From positions 115,571-179,570 of the forward strand of contig NZ_FOGO01000016.1 of NCBI RefSeq assembly GCF_900111245.1: a DNA stretch of 64,000 nt, written 5' to 3'. The translations under genes and the position numbers were made by a program. Origin of the DNA: Streptomyces qinglanensis. Its GTDB lineage: Bacteria; Actinomycetota; Actinomycetes; Streptomycetales; Streptomycetaceae. Shown in pieces: positions 42,321 through 51,726 of this stretch (the first letter of the stretch is position 1; the number at the start of each line of letters is the position of its first letter). The notes below the pieces were generated by a model that worked only from the letters and a program-made list of their open reading frames with translations, ran no database searches and was not told where the DNA came from.

Positions 42321-45300
42321 ATGTACGAGCTGTCCCGGATCCGCCTCTACTCCATCGGGCCCGCCGGTGCGCGCTACGCCGACACCGTGCTGGACCTGCG
42401 CGGGGTGGGCGAACCGGTGCCCAGCCCCGCACCGACGCAGGCGGACTTCTTCGAGGAGGAGCCGCAGGGCCCACCGCGCCGCCCCGCCCCCGCCGGGGTG
42501 CTCTTCCTGGAGAACGGCGGCGGCAAGTCCGTCCTGCTCAAACTGATCTTCTCGGTGATGCTGCCCGGTCACCGCAACACCCTGGGCGGCGCCAGCTCGG
42601 GCGTGCTGCGCAAGTTCCTGCTCGCGGACGACTGCGGGCACGTCGCGCTGGAGTGGCAGCACACCAGGACCGGCGAGACCATCGTCGTCGGCAAGGTCAG
42701 CGAGTGGCGCGGCCGCCAGGTCTCCGGTGATCCGCGCAAGTTCGCCGAGGCGTGGTACTCCTTCCGGCCGGGCCCCGGCCTGTCCCTGGACTCCCTCCCG
42801 GTCGCCGAGTCGGCGGCGCTGCGGCCGCGGGCCGAGGGCGCGTCCTCGGCCCGCGGCAGACGGCGCACCATGAAGGGCTTCCGCGACGTCCTGGCCGAGA
42901 CCGGCAAGGCGTACCCGAACCTGGACGTGGTCTGGGAGGAGATCCACGAACGCTGGAACGAGCATCTGACCACACTCGGCCTCGACCCCGAACTCTTCCG
43001 CTACCAGCGCGAGATGAACGCCGACGAGGGCGAGGCCGCGGGCCTGTTCGCCGTCAAGAACGACTCGGACTTCACCGACCTGCTGCTGCGCGCCGTCACC
43101 GACACCCGCGACACCGACGGACTCGCCGACCTGGTGCACGGCTTCGCGCACAAGCTCGGCCGCCGCGCCGAGCTGACGGCCGAGCGCGACTTCACCGCCG
43201 GTTCCCTGGAGCATCTGCACCGCATCACCGAGACCGCCGAGGCCCGGGCCAGGGCCCGGGAGATCCACGCCGGGGCCGAGCGCCGCACCCGGCAACTGGC
43301 CCGCCGCCTCACGGCACGCGGCTCCCAGGAGCGAGGCCGCGCCGCCGAGCTGGCCGAGCAGCTGCAGCAGGCGCAGGAGTCGGTGACCGGTGCCGAGGAC
43401 GCGCGCACCCGCACCTCCCGTACCGCCGCCGAGCTGGCCTACCGGCACGCCTCGCTGGCGCTGGCCGCCGCGGAGAAGTCGGCGGCGGCGCACAAGCGCG
43501 AACTGAGCGAGGCCCGCACCCTGCACTCCGCCTGGCAGGCGGCCGAGACCGTGCTCGCGCACCGGACCGCCGCCGACCGTTCGGCCCGGGTGGCCGCCGC
43601 CATCCAGGAGGCCGAGCGCGATGCAGCCCCCGCCCTGGAGGCCCGCGCCCGGGCCGCCGGCGCGCTGGTGGGCGCCCTCAACGCCGCGGCCCGGGACAGC
43701 GAGTGCATCGCCGGTGAGCAGGAGGAGCGCTCCGCCGCGCTGCAGCACGAGAGCGAGGCCGCGCACCGGGACGCCACCGCGGCCGCCACCGAGGGGGAGC
43801 GCGCCCGCAGCGAGGCCGAACACCTGCGCCAGCGCCGCGCCGAGGTGGAAGCGGAGATGGAACAGGCGGTCCGGGCCGGCTGGCTCGACGACAGCGACCC
43901 GGAGGCCGACCCGGCGCGCGCCGCGCTGGCGGCCGGCGACGCGGAGAAGAGCGCGGTCGCCGCGTTCGACACGGCCCGGGAAGCGGCGGTGCGCGGCGGT
44001 GAGCGTGCCCGGGAGCTGGCCGACCGGCACGCGAGCGCCGAACTCCACGCCGCCCGCGCCGCGGACGCCGCGGACGCCGCGGAGGGGGCGTACACCGCCG
44101 AGCGCGCCGCGGCCGAAACCCTCGGCGCCGAGGAGCGGCTGGCCGAACTCCTCGGACTGCCCGACCGCCCGGCGGCCGCCGCCGCGGGGAGCACGGGGGC
44201 CGCCGGGCCCTCCCGCCCCTCCGTACCGGGCCAGCGGGACGCGGGCAGCGCCCCCGACGCGCAGGCGTCCCCCGCGGACACCGCACCCGCGGCCGGCCGG
44301 AGCACCGGCGGGGTACCCGGCCAGGGCGGCGCCCCGGAGGACGGACCGGGACGGGGCGCGCCGCCCGCTCCCCGCGCGGTGCCCGACCACGGCACCCCGG
44401 CCGCCCAGGGGCCGCTCACGGCGGAGGAACTGGACCGCAGCGCCGGGACGCTCCAGGAACTGCTGGACGAGGGCGTGGCCGCGGCCGAGCGGCAGCTCTT
44501 CGAGCTGCGGACGGCGGCCGCTGACGACTCCAGGATGCTCGGCGCGCTCGGTGACGGCGGACTCCTGCCGCCCGGACCCGATGTGACCGCCACCGTCGAG
44601 TATCTGGGCGAGCACGGGGTCCCCGCGCTGCCCGGCTGGCGCTATCTCGCCCAGGCCGTCGACCCGGCCGACCACGCCGCGGTGCTCGCGGCCCGGCCGG
44701 AACTGGTCGACGGTGTCATCATCACCGACCCGGAGAGCCACGCGCGCGCCCGGGAAGTGCTGGCCGGGGCGGTGCTGCTGCCCCGCTCCGCGGTGGCCGT
44801 CGGCACCTCCGCCGCGCTGCTGGCCCCCGCGCCGGCGCCGGACGGCGGCGGGGAGGGCGCTGCCGCCGGGCAGGTGTTCCTGGTACCGCCCAACCCGGCG
44901 ATGCACGACGAGCACGCGGCCGACGGCGAGCGCGGCCGGTTGCGGGAGCGCGCCGCCACCCGGGACGAGGAGATCCGCGGTCTCGCCGCCCGGCTCTCCG
45001 CCGACCGGGCGCTCGCCGCCCGGCTCGCCTCCTGGCGCGGGGGCTGCCCCGAAGGCCGCCTCGTCGAGCTCGCCGAGGCCGCGGCCCGGGCCCGCGAGGC
45101 CGCCGAAGCCGCCCAGCGGCACCTCACCGAGGTCCGCGAGGACCGCGCGGAGGCCGACGAACAGGCCGCCGAGACGGCCCGGGTCCGCGACGAGCGCCAG
45201 GAAGCCGCCCAGCGCGCGCGCCGTGCCGCCGACGCGCTCGCGGGGCTCGCCTTCCGGCTGCGGGAGCGCGCCGGCTGGCAGGCTCGGCTGCGCGAGCTGG

Positions 45301-47312
45301 CCGACGGCGTGGCCGCCGCCGGGGAACGTGCCGAGCAGTGTCTGGAACGGGCCCGCGCGGCCGACGAGGACCGCCGCGAGGCGCAGCGCGCCGCCGACGA
45401 CGCGCGCCGGACTGCGCGCACCCTGCGCGCCGAACGGGCCGAGATCGCCGGCGTACCCGACGGCCCCGCGCAGCCGGATGCGGAAGCGGAAGCGGAGGCC
45501 GATGCGGGCCACGGCACGCCGGAAGCCGAGCGCACCGCGTCCCTGCCGGACCTGCGCGCCGCCTACCGCTCGGCCTCCCAGCTCTACGAGAAGGTGGGCG
45601 TCGGCGCCGACCTGCGCGCCGAACAGGCCCGCTCGGAGGGCGACGAGTCCGCGGCCAAGGCCGCCCTCGACCGGCTCAGCAACAAGGTGCGCACCCGCGC
45701 GGCCCAACTGCTCGAAGGCCCGGACGGCGCCGACGGCCCCTCCCGGCAGGCCGCGGCGGCCCGGGCCGAGGCACTCGTCCAGCGGCTGGAGGCGCGCGGC
45801 TCCGACATCAGCGAGCAGCTCGGCAGGTTCCGCGGCGAGGCCGAGCGCCTCTCGCCGAGCGAGGGCGAGCGCCACACCGAACTGCCGGACGAGCTGGTGC
45901 CCGCCGACGCCGCGCAGGCCCAGACCCTGCTGCGGACCGCCAACGCCGAACTCGCGGCCCGCGGCGACGAGCTGGACGCCGCGCGTGCCGCCCACACCGC
46001 GCTCCAGCGTGACCACTCCGCCGCGGAGGACGCCGCCGGCGGCTTCGACGAGACGGCGGCCGTCCTCCGCGACCTGCTGCGCGATCCGGCCGCCCCCGCC
46101 CCCGGCGGCGACGGCGAGGAGGCCCCCGAGCCGTATGCGGGCAGCCCGGCCGAGGCACGGCAGGCGGCCGCCGAGGCGAGACGGTCGCTGCGCGGCTGCG
46201 CCGCCGACCTCGGCGCGGCCGAGCAGTCCGTGCGCGAGGCATGCGAGGTGCTGGTGCGGCACGCCAACTCCAGCCGCTACGAGCAGGTCCGCACCCCGGC
46301 CCGGCAGCAGGTGCGCGAACTCCCGGCCTCGGCGCTGCCCGACCACGCGGCCGCCTGGGCGACGGCCTTCGCCCCCCGGCTGCGGGTCCTCACCGACGAG
46401 CTGGCCCAGTTGGAGCGCAACCGCGACAGCATCGTGGACCGGCTGCGCGGTCTGGTCGAGTCGTCACTGACCACGCTGCGTTCGGCGCAGCGGCTCTCCC
46501 GGCTGCCGGAGGGGCTGGGGGAGTGGTCCGGCCAGGAGTTCCTGCGCATCCGGTTCGACGACCCCGATCAGGTGACGTTGACCGAACGGCTGGGCGAGGT
46601 CATCGACGAGGCCACCCGTGCGGCGGTCCGCAAGAACTCCGATCTGCGCCGGGACGGCATGACGCTGCTGCTGCGCGGGGTGCACGCGGCGCTCCAGCCG
46701 CGCGGTGTCGCGGTGGAGATCCTGAAGCCGGACGCCGTGCTGCGGGCCGAGCGCGTTCCTGTCGGGCAGATGGGCGACGTCTTCTCCGGCGGACAGCTGC
46801 TGACCGCCGCCATCGCCCTGTACTGCACGATGGCGGCGCTGCGCAGCAACGACCGGGGGCACGACAAGCACCGGCACGCCGGCACGCTCTTCCTGGACAA
46901 CCCCATCGGACGGGCCAACGCCACCTATCTGCTGGAGCTCCAGCGGGCGGTGGCCGACGCGCTGGGCGTCCAGCTCCTGTACACCACCGGGCTGTTCGAC
47001 ACGACGGCGCTGGCGGAGTTCCCGCTGGTGATCCGGTTGCGCAACGATGCCGACCTGCGGGCCGGGCTGAAGTACATCAGCGTGGAGGAGCACATGCGCC
47101 CCGGAGTGCCCCGGCCGGAGGCCGAGGAGGACGAGGCCGCGGTGCACGGGGAGATCACCGCGACACGGATGTTCCGCCGGCCCGGCCAGGATCCGTCCGG
47201 CGGTCAGGACGAGCCGCGCGCGCGGCCACCGGAGCCGGACGCCCGGCCGGACGTTCCCGCTCCTCAGCAGCCGGGTGACGCGTCGGATGCGGCACACTCC
47301 CCGCACGGCTGA
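42321..47312 (+). CDS. Giant SMC/MukB-like coiled-coil ATPase (JetC/MksB-like)
   Basis: A 1663-residue ATPase with the split-head layout of SMC proteins. Walker A reads ENGGGKS (Lys69). The C-terminal head has the signature FSGGQ (residues 1488-1492) and Walker B TLFLDN (Asp1526, Asn1527). Between them are two long Ala/Arg/Glu-rich coiled coils (about 250-720 and 930-1390). A middle globular region has an 80-residue Pro/Gly-rich insert followed by a hinge-like domain (about 770-870; TVEYLGEHGVPALPGWRYLAQAV, VDGVIITDPESHARAREVL). Two oddities are visible: the first glycine of the P-loop is Leu63, and the catalytic Walker B glutamate is asparagine. Length exceeds usual MksB/JetC proteins. The ATG at 42321 is 52 bases after the previous stop. 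The disordered tail overlaps a convergent gene by 158 bases. ATPase and SMC-like calls are firm; membership of the Jet/Mks group is inferred. Confidence 0.72.
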   Translation: MYELSRIRLYSIGPAGARYADTVLDLRGVGEPVPSPAPTQADFFEEEPQGPPRRPAPAGVLFLENGGGKSVLLKLIFSVMLPGHRNTLGGASSGVLRKFLLADDCGHVALEWQHTRTGETIVVGKVSEWRGRQVSGDPRKFAEAWYSFRPGPGLSLDSLPVAESAALRPRAEGASSARGRRRTMKGFRDVLAETGKAYPNLDVVWEEIHERWNEHLTTLGLDPELFRYQREMNADEGEAAGLFAVKNDSDFTDLLLRAVTDTRDTDGLADLVHGFAHKLGRRAELTAERDFTAGSLEHLHRITETAEARARAREIHAGAERRTRQLARRLTARGSQERGRAAELAEQLQQAQESVTGAEDARTRTSRTAAELAYRHASLALAAAEKSAAAHKRELSEARTLHSAWQAAETVLAHRTAADRSARVAAAIQEAERDAAPALEARARAAGALVGALNAAARDSECIAGEQEERSAALQHESEAAHRDATAAATEGERARSEAEHLRQRRAEVEAEMEQAVRAGWLDDSDPEADPARAALAAGDAEKSAVAAFDTAREAAVRGGERARELADRHASAELHAARAADAADAAEGAYTAERAAAETLGAEERLAELLGLPDRPAAAAAGSTGAAGPSRPSVPGQRDAGSAPDAQASPADTAPAAGRSTGGVPGQGGAPEDGPGRGAPPAPRAVPDHGTPAAQGPLTAEELDRSAGTLQELLDEGVAAAERQLFELRTAAADDSRMLGALGDGGLLPPGPDVTATVEYLGEHGVPALPGWRYLAQAVDPADHAAVLAARPELVDGVIITDPESHARAREVLAGAVLLPRSAVAVGTSAALLAPAPAPDGGGEGAAAGQVFLVPPNPAMHDEHAADGERGRLRERAATRDEEIRGLAARLSADRALAARLASWRGGCPEGRLVELAEAAARAREAAEAAQRHLTEVREDRAEADEQAAETARVRDERQEAAQRARRAADALAGLAFRLRERAGWQARLRELADGVAAAGERAEQCLERARAADEDRREAQRAADDARRTARTLRAERAEIAGVPDGPAQPDAEAEAEADAGHGTPEAERTASLPDLRAAYRSASQLYEKVGVGADLRAEQARSEGDESAAKAALDRLSNKVRTRAAQLLEGPDGADGPSRQAAAARAEALVQRLEARGSDISEQLGRFRGEAERLSPSEGERHTELPDELVPADAAQAQTLLRTANAELAARGDELDAARAAHTALQRDHSAAEDAAGGFDETAAVLRDLLRDPAAPAPGGDGEEAPEPYAGSPAEARQAAAEARRSLRGCAADLGAAEQSVREACEVLVRHANSSRYEQVRTPARQQVRELPASALPDHAAAWATAFAPRLRVLTDELAQLERNRDSIVDRLRGLVESSLTTLRSAQRLSRLPEGLGEWSGQEFLRIRFDDPDQVTLTERLGEVIDEATRAAVRKNSDLRRDGMTLLLRGVHAALQPRGVAVEILKPDAVLRAERVPVGQMGDVFSGGQLLTAAIALYCTMAALRSNDRGHDKHRHAGTLFLDNPIGRANATYLLELQRAVADALGVQLLYTTGLFDTTALAEFPLVIRLRNDADLRAGLKYISVEEHMRPGVPRPEAEEDEAAVHGEITATRMFRRPGQDPSGGQDEPRARPPEPDARPDVPAPQQPGDASDAAHSPHG

Positions 47313-47655
47313 CCCCGGGGGCGGCGCCCGGAGCCTCGGCGCCGCCCCGCTCCGTCCCGGTGCCCGCCGTGCGGTGGCGGTCGGCCAGCGCCCGGCGTCT
47401 GGCGGCGCTGCTGGGTTCGGAGAGCACCCCGTGCCGCTGTACCCACACCTGCCGGGTGATCCACACGTCGAGGACCGCCCACGTCGCCACGACGGTGCTG
47501 CCGATGGTCGACAGCACCATCGGGAACGCCAGCCAGACGGCAGCCAGCGAGCAGAAGAACGCGACCATGAGCTGCACCAGCGTCAGTGCCGCGACGATCA
47601 CCGCTCGTACCGCCGCCGTCCGTACCGGGTCCGGCAGGCGGGGTTTCGCATACAT
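47155..47655 (-). CDS. Small membrane protein with overlapping C-terminal tail
   Basis: A 166-residue protein with two hydrophobic segments near the N-terminus (AAVRAVIVAALTLVQLMVAFF and LAAVWLAFPMVLSTIGSTVVATWAVLDVW) and a long Arg/Pro/Ala-rich tail. The ATG at 47655 is preceded by AGGGGGAG. The last 158 bases overlap the 3' end of the SMC-like gene on the other strand; both overlapping tails are low-complexity, so the membrane part is the well-supported part. It lies between the condensin-like operon and the conservon with no clear link to either. I do not recognise the family. Confidence 0.6.
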   Translation of the reverse strand: MYAKPRLPDPVRTAAVRAVIVAALTLVQLMVAFFCSLAAVWLAFPMVLSTIGSTVVATWAVLDVWITRQVWVQRHGVLSEPSSAARRRALADRHRTAGTGTERGGAEAPGAAPGVSRAGSVPHPTRHPAAEERERPAGRPAPVAARAARPDRRTDPGRAGGTSVSR

Positions 47656-47891
47656 CTCTTTCACTCCCCCTTCACTACCCCCTGATCCTCCCACGCTTCC
47701 GTAAACGTGGGCTGTGCCACACACTTCGAACGTCCGGAGGGGCATCGACGGACAACTCAGGATGAGGCACCCTGGACTGCCTGGTCGAACGCTCTCGCAC
47801 GCCTACGAGTTGCCGGCGCCCCAGTAGTAAGCTCAGGCCGTTTGCTGTCGGTACACACCCCCCGTGCGCTGGGGACGACGTAGGGGAGGCC

Positions 47892-50804
47892 ATGCGCTTT
47901 CGCGGGAAGTCCATCCGCCGGAAGATCGTGGTGCTGCTGCTGGTGCCGCTGGTCTCCCTGCTGTCCATCTGGGGCTTCGCGACCTACATCACCGCCACCG
48001 AGGCGAACAGCCTGCTGCGCCTGGACGAGGTGACCCACAGGATCGGTGAGCCGTCCGAGGACGCCGTCCGCGCCCTCCAGCAGGAGCGCCGCCAGATCAT
48101 GGTCCAGGTGGCCGATCCGGGTGGCGACAAGGGGCTGTCGAAGCTGCACGAACTCCAGCGCACCACGGACCGCGAGGCCGCCGCGGTGCGCCGGAACGCG
48201 GACGACAGTGGCCTGCGCGCCGAGCTCGGACCCGACTCCGAGGCCCGGCTGGACGACTTCCTGGAGGCCCTGGACGGGCTGAAGACGCTGCGGACCCGGG
48301 TGGAGCAGGACACCATCACCCGGGGCGGTGCCTTCCAGGCGTACAACGAACTGATCGACCCCGCCTACGCGCTGGTCAACTCGCTCAGTGCGGTGGACGA
48401 CATCGACCTGGAGAAGCAGGGCCGGGCCCTGGTCGGTGTGAACCGCGCGCGTGAGTACCTCTCCCGGGAGGACGCGCTGATGGCCGCCGCATACGCGGCC
48501 GGGCAGTTCACCCGCGGTGACCAGCGGGCGCTGTCGGACCGGGTCGCCGAGCGCAACATCGCCTACGAGAGCAACCTCCCCACGCTGCCCGCCGAGGACC
48601 GGCAGTTGTTCGAGAACTACTGGAACAGCAGCGACGGCCGCACCCTGCGCAGCTACGAGGACGCCGTCATCGCCGCCGGACCGCGCACCACCGAGGGGCC
48701 GGTCAGCGAGGAGCGCTGGCGGTTCGCCATGAACACCGTCATGCACGACCTCCGGAAGATGGCGAAGCAGACCCATCAGCGCTACCACGAGCGCGTCGAC
48801 CCGGTCGCCACCCGGGTGCTCGTCCAGGCGGCGGCCGCCGGCGTGCTGGGCTTCCTCGCGGTGCTCGCCTCCCTCGTCATCTCCATCCGCGTCGGCCGCG
48901 GCCTGGTCCGCGACCTGAACACGCTGCGCAAGGAGGCCGGCGAGGCCGCCGGTGAGCGCCTCCCGAGCGTGATGCGCCGACTGGCCGCCGGTGAACGGGT
49001 GGACGTCGAGAGCGAGTCGCCCCGCCTGGAGTACCCGCAGGACGAGATCGGCCAGGTGGGCCAGGCCCTCGACACCCTCCAGCGCGCGGCCGTCGAAGCC
49101 GCCGTCAAACAGGCCGACATGCGGCGCGGCGTCTCCGAGGTGTTCGTCAACCTCGCCCGCCGCAACCAGGTGCTGCTGCACCGCCAACTCACCCTGCTCG
49201 ACGCGATGGAGCGACGTACCGAGGACGCCGACGAACTCGCCGACCTCTTCAAGCTCGATCACATGACCACCCGGATGCGCCGGCACGCCGAGGGCCTGGT
49301 CATCCTCTCCGGTGCGACGCCGTCGCGGCAGTGGCGCAAGCCCGTCCAGTTGATGGACGTCGTACGGGCCGCCGTCGCCGAGGTCGAGGACTACGAGCGG
49401 ATCGAGGTGCGCAGGCTGCCCCGGCTCGCCGTGGACGGCAGCGCGGTCGCCGACCTGACCCACCTGATCGCCGAACTGCTGGAGAACGCCACGGTCTTCT
49501 CCCCGCCGCACACCGCCGTGCAGGTGCTGGGGGAGCGCGTCGCCAACGGCTTCACCCTGGAGATCCACGACCGCGGCCTGGGCATGACGGCCGAAGCGAT
49601 GCTGGACGCCAACCTGCGGCTCGCCGAGACCCCCGAGTTCGAGCTGTCCGACACCGACCGGCTGGGCCTGTTCGTGGTCTCGCGGCTGGCTCAGCGCCAG
49701 GGCGTCCGGGTCTCGCTGCAGCCCTCGCCCTACGGCGGAACCACCGCGGTCGTCCTCATCCCCGGCGCGGTCCTCACCGAGACCCCCGGCCGCGGCGACG
49801 AGCCGCGCGGTCTCCACGGTGCCGCGGGCTCCCCCGCGGGAGCCGGCCGGCCGCTGGACGGCCCCGTCGAGCTGGAGGCCCCGCTGGAGGACGGGAGCCG
49901 GCCGGGTCAGGAGAGCGGGCCCCGCAAGCTGCCCCGCGGCCCGGGAGCACCCGCGGTCGCCCCGGCGGGAGAGCAGCACCAGCAGGCGCGGGACGAGACG
50001 GCTCCCGCCTCCCGCGCGGACTCCCGCGGCGGCTCCGGGAGCGCCCCGGCCCCCGCCGGGGACGCGGACTCCCGCACCGGCGGGAGCGAGCCCGCGGACG
50101 GCGGCCCCAAGCCCCTGCCCCGGCGCCGGCCGGGCGCCCCGGTCCTGGTCTCCGACAACGGGCGCACCGTCGACCCGGACCGCCAGACCCCGGCGGACCG
50201 GCCCGCGGGCGGCGGCCCCGCACCGCTGCCCCGCCGCAAGAAGCCCCGCACACATCCGCGCACCGGAGCGGACGGGCGTGCGCCCTCCGAGCAGACGCCT
50301 TCCGGGCAGGCGTCCTCCGCGGAGGCGTCCGACGCCGCCGCCCGGACGGGCTCCGGCAGCGAGCCGGGGAGCCGCGGGCGGCCGGCGGCGGCCACCGGGC
50401 CCGGAGGCACCGCCACCGGGCCGCACAGCGGCGAGGCAGCCACCGGCTCCGGCGCGGGCGGCACCTCCGGACGTGCGGACGGCACCTCTCCGGAAGGTAC
50501 GCCGTCCGGAGGACCGGGCACCGGGGGCGAGCGCCCCGGCGGGCTGCCCCGCCGGGTGCGGCAGGCCAGCCTCGCACCGCAGCTCAAAGGGGACGCGCCG
50601 ACGGTCAACACCCGTATGCCGCAGCCGCGGACGGATCCCCCAGGAACCAGCGCGCCGGAGGTCGCCGACCGCGACGCCGACGAAGTGCGCAGCAAGATGG
50701 CATCCCTCCAGCGCGGCTGGGAACGCGGCAGACGCGAGAGCGAACCGCCGCACGAGGCGGGGGAGTCAGCACCAGGAACAACACCGGGAAGGGACGGTCG
50801 ATGA
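47892..50804 (+). CDS. cvnA: Conservon sensor kinase-like protein CvnA
   Basis: A 970-residue membrane protein, first component of a conservon, the four-gene signalling unit typical of Streptomyces that resembles a eukaryotic G-protein system. It has a membrane helix at residues 9-32 (IVVLLLVPLVSLLSIWGFATYI), an extracellular nitrate/nitrite-sensor-like helical domain, and a second helix at about 310-335. A HAMP-like linker leads to a histidine-kinase-type ATPase domain at about 510-640 (N-box LIAELLENA, then DRGLGMT and GLFVVSRLAQRQGV). The last 320 residues are Pro/Gly/Ser-rich and disordered. The ATG at 47892 follows GGGGAGG. The stop overlaps the next start by four bases (ATGA). Kinase activity in this family is not well established. 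Confidence 0.88.
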   Translation: MRFRGKSIRRKIVVLLLVPLVSLLSIWGFATYITATEANSLLRLDEVTHRIGEPSEDAVRALQQERRQIMVQVADPGGDKGLSKLHELQRTTDREAAAVRRNADDSGLRAELGPDSEARLDDFLEALDGLKTLRTRVEQDTITRGGAFQAYNELIDPAYALVNSLSAVDDIDLEKQGRALVGVNRAREYLSREDALMAAAYAAGQFTRGDQRALSDRVAERNIAYESNLPTLPAEDRQLFENYWNSSDGRTLRSYEDAVIAAGPRTTEGPVSEERWRFAMNTVMHDLRKMAKQTHQRYHERVDPVATRVLVQAAAAGVLGFLAVLASLVISIRVGRGLVRDLNTLRKEAGEAAGERLPSVMRRLAAGERVDVESESPRLEYPQDEIGQVGQALDTLQRAAVEAAVKQADMRRGVSEVFVNLARRNQVLLHRQLTLLDAMERRTEDADELADLFKLDHMTTRMRRHAEGLVILSGATPSRQWRKPVQLMDVVRAAVAEVEDYERIEVRRLPRLAVDGSAVADLTHLIAELLENATVFSPPHTAVQVLGERVANGFTLEIHDRGLGMTAEAMLDANLRLAETPEFELSDTDRLGLFVVSRLAQRQGVRVSLQPSPYGGTTAVVLIPGAVLTETPGRGDEPRGLHGAAGSPAGAGRPLDGPVELEAPLEDGSRPGQESGPRKLPRGPGAPAVAPAGEQHQQARDETAPASRADSRGGSGSAPAPAGDADSRTGGSEPADGGPKPLPRRRPGAPVLVSDNGRTVDPDRQTPADRPAGGGPAPLPRRKKPRTHPRTGADGRAPSEQTPSGQASSAEASDAAARTGSGSEPGSRGRPAAATGPGGTATGPHSGEAATGSGAGGTSGRADGTSPEGTPSGGPGTGGERPGGLPRRVRQASLAPQLKGDAPTVNTRMPQPRTDPPGTSAPEVADRDADEVRSKMASLQRGWERGRRESEPPHEAGESAPGTTPGRDGR

Positions 50805-51247
50805 CCGCACCAGACACCGCATCGCACCAGGCCGGAAGCGGTGAACTCAACTGGCTCCTCGACGAGCTGGTCCAGCGCGTCGCCAGTATCCGCAAGGCCC
50901 TCGTGCTCTCCGGGGACGGCCTCGCCAGAGGCGCTTCGGAGGGCCTGTCCCGCGAGGACAGCGAACACCTGGCGGCTGTCGCCTCCGGGTTCCACAGCCT
51001 CGCCAAGGGGGTGGGTCACCACTTCGGCGTCGGCGGCGTACGGCAGACCGTGGTCGAATTGGAAGAAGCGTTCCTCTTCGTGACGGCCGCCGGGGACGGG
51101 AGCTGCCTCGCCGTCCTGGCCGACCAGGACGCCGATGTCGGCCAGGTCGCCTACGAGATGACGCTCCTGGTCAAGCGCGTCGGGGCGCATCTGGGCACCG
51201 CACCGCGCAGCACCCCGGGCGACGGCGGCACGCCCGGAGCCGGGTGA
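50801..51247 (+). CDS. cvnB: Conservon roadblock/LC7 protein CvnB
   Basis: A 148-residue roadblock/LC7-domain protein (ELNWLLDELVQRVASIRKALVLSGDGL and HHFGVGGVRQTVVELEEAFLFVTAAGDGSCLAVLADQDADVGQVAYEMTLLV). In conservons it is thought to act as a regulator (GAP- or adaptor-like) of the CvnD GTPase. The start overlaps the cvnA stop (ATGA at 50801-50804), so the two are translationally coupled. The C-terminal 20 residues are disordered. No membrane segment. Confidence 0.9.
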   Translation: MTAPDTASHQAGSGELNWLLDELVQRVASIRKALVLSGDGLARGASEGLSREDSEHLAAVASGFHSLAKGVGHHFGVGGVRQTVVELEEAFLFVTAAGDGSCLAVLADQDADVGQVAYEMTLLVKRVGAHLGTAPRSTPGDGGTPGAG

Positions 51248-51303
51248 CGGCGCGGCGAGGATGACAGGCGACGGGACGAGGAGCGGGAGGAGGCGGGCCG
51301 GCC

Positions 51304-51726
51304 ATGGCGGACCACTGGTTCGATGACGCGGCGGGACCCGTGGTGCGGCCGTACGCGATGACCCGCGGCCGCACGCGCAGCGGCGGCACGGACACGCAGC
51401 TCGACCTCATCGCCCTCGTCATCGCCGACGGCGCCGACGACGCGGACGGGGCGGAGCCGGGAGCGCTGTCCGCGGCCGAGGACAAGCTCCTCGCCGACCA
51501 CTCCTTCGTCCCCGAGCACCACGACATCGTCGTGCTCTGTCGCCGCTCGCCGCTGTCGGTGGCGGAAGTGGCGGCAGAGCTCGACCTTCCCGTGGGGGTG
51601 GTACGCGTGCTGATCGGCGACCTGCTGGAGTCCGCACTGGTACGCGTCACCCGCCCCGTCCCTCCGGCGGAACTGCCGGACGAGAGCATCCTCAGAGAGG
51701 TGATCAATGGTCTTCGGGCGCTCTGA
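51304..51726 (+). CDS. cvnC: Conservon DUF742 protein CvnC
   Basis: A 140-residue DUF742 protein. It has the family features VVRPYAMTRGRTR, LDLIALV and PEHHDIVVLCRRSPLSVAEVAAELDLPVGVVRVLIGDLLESALV, which contains a winged-helix-like segment. Its biochemical role in the conservon is unknown. The ATG at 51304 follows GGGAGGAGG, 56 bases after cvnB. It overlaps cvnD by 20 bases, so the GTPase gene is coupled to it. Confidence 0.9.
   Translation: MADHWFDDAAGPVVRPYAMTRGRTRSGGTDTQLDLIALVIADGADDADGAEPGALSAAEDKLLADHSFVPEHHDIVVLCRRSPLSVAEVAAELDLPVGVVRVLIGDLLESALVRVTRPVPPAELPDESILREVINGLRAL

Noticed and set aside
42018..46346. A 1442-codon open frame on the minus strand opposite the SMC-like gene
   Set aside because: Low-complexity Gly/Ala/Arg sequence with no motif; a mirror of the coiled-coil gene.
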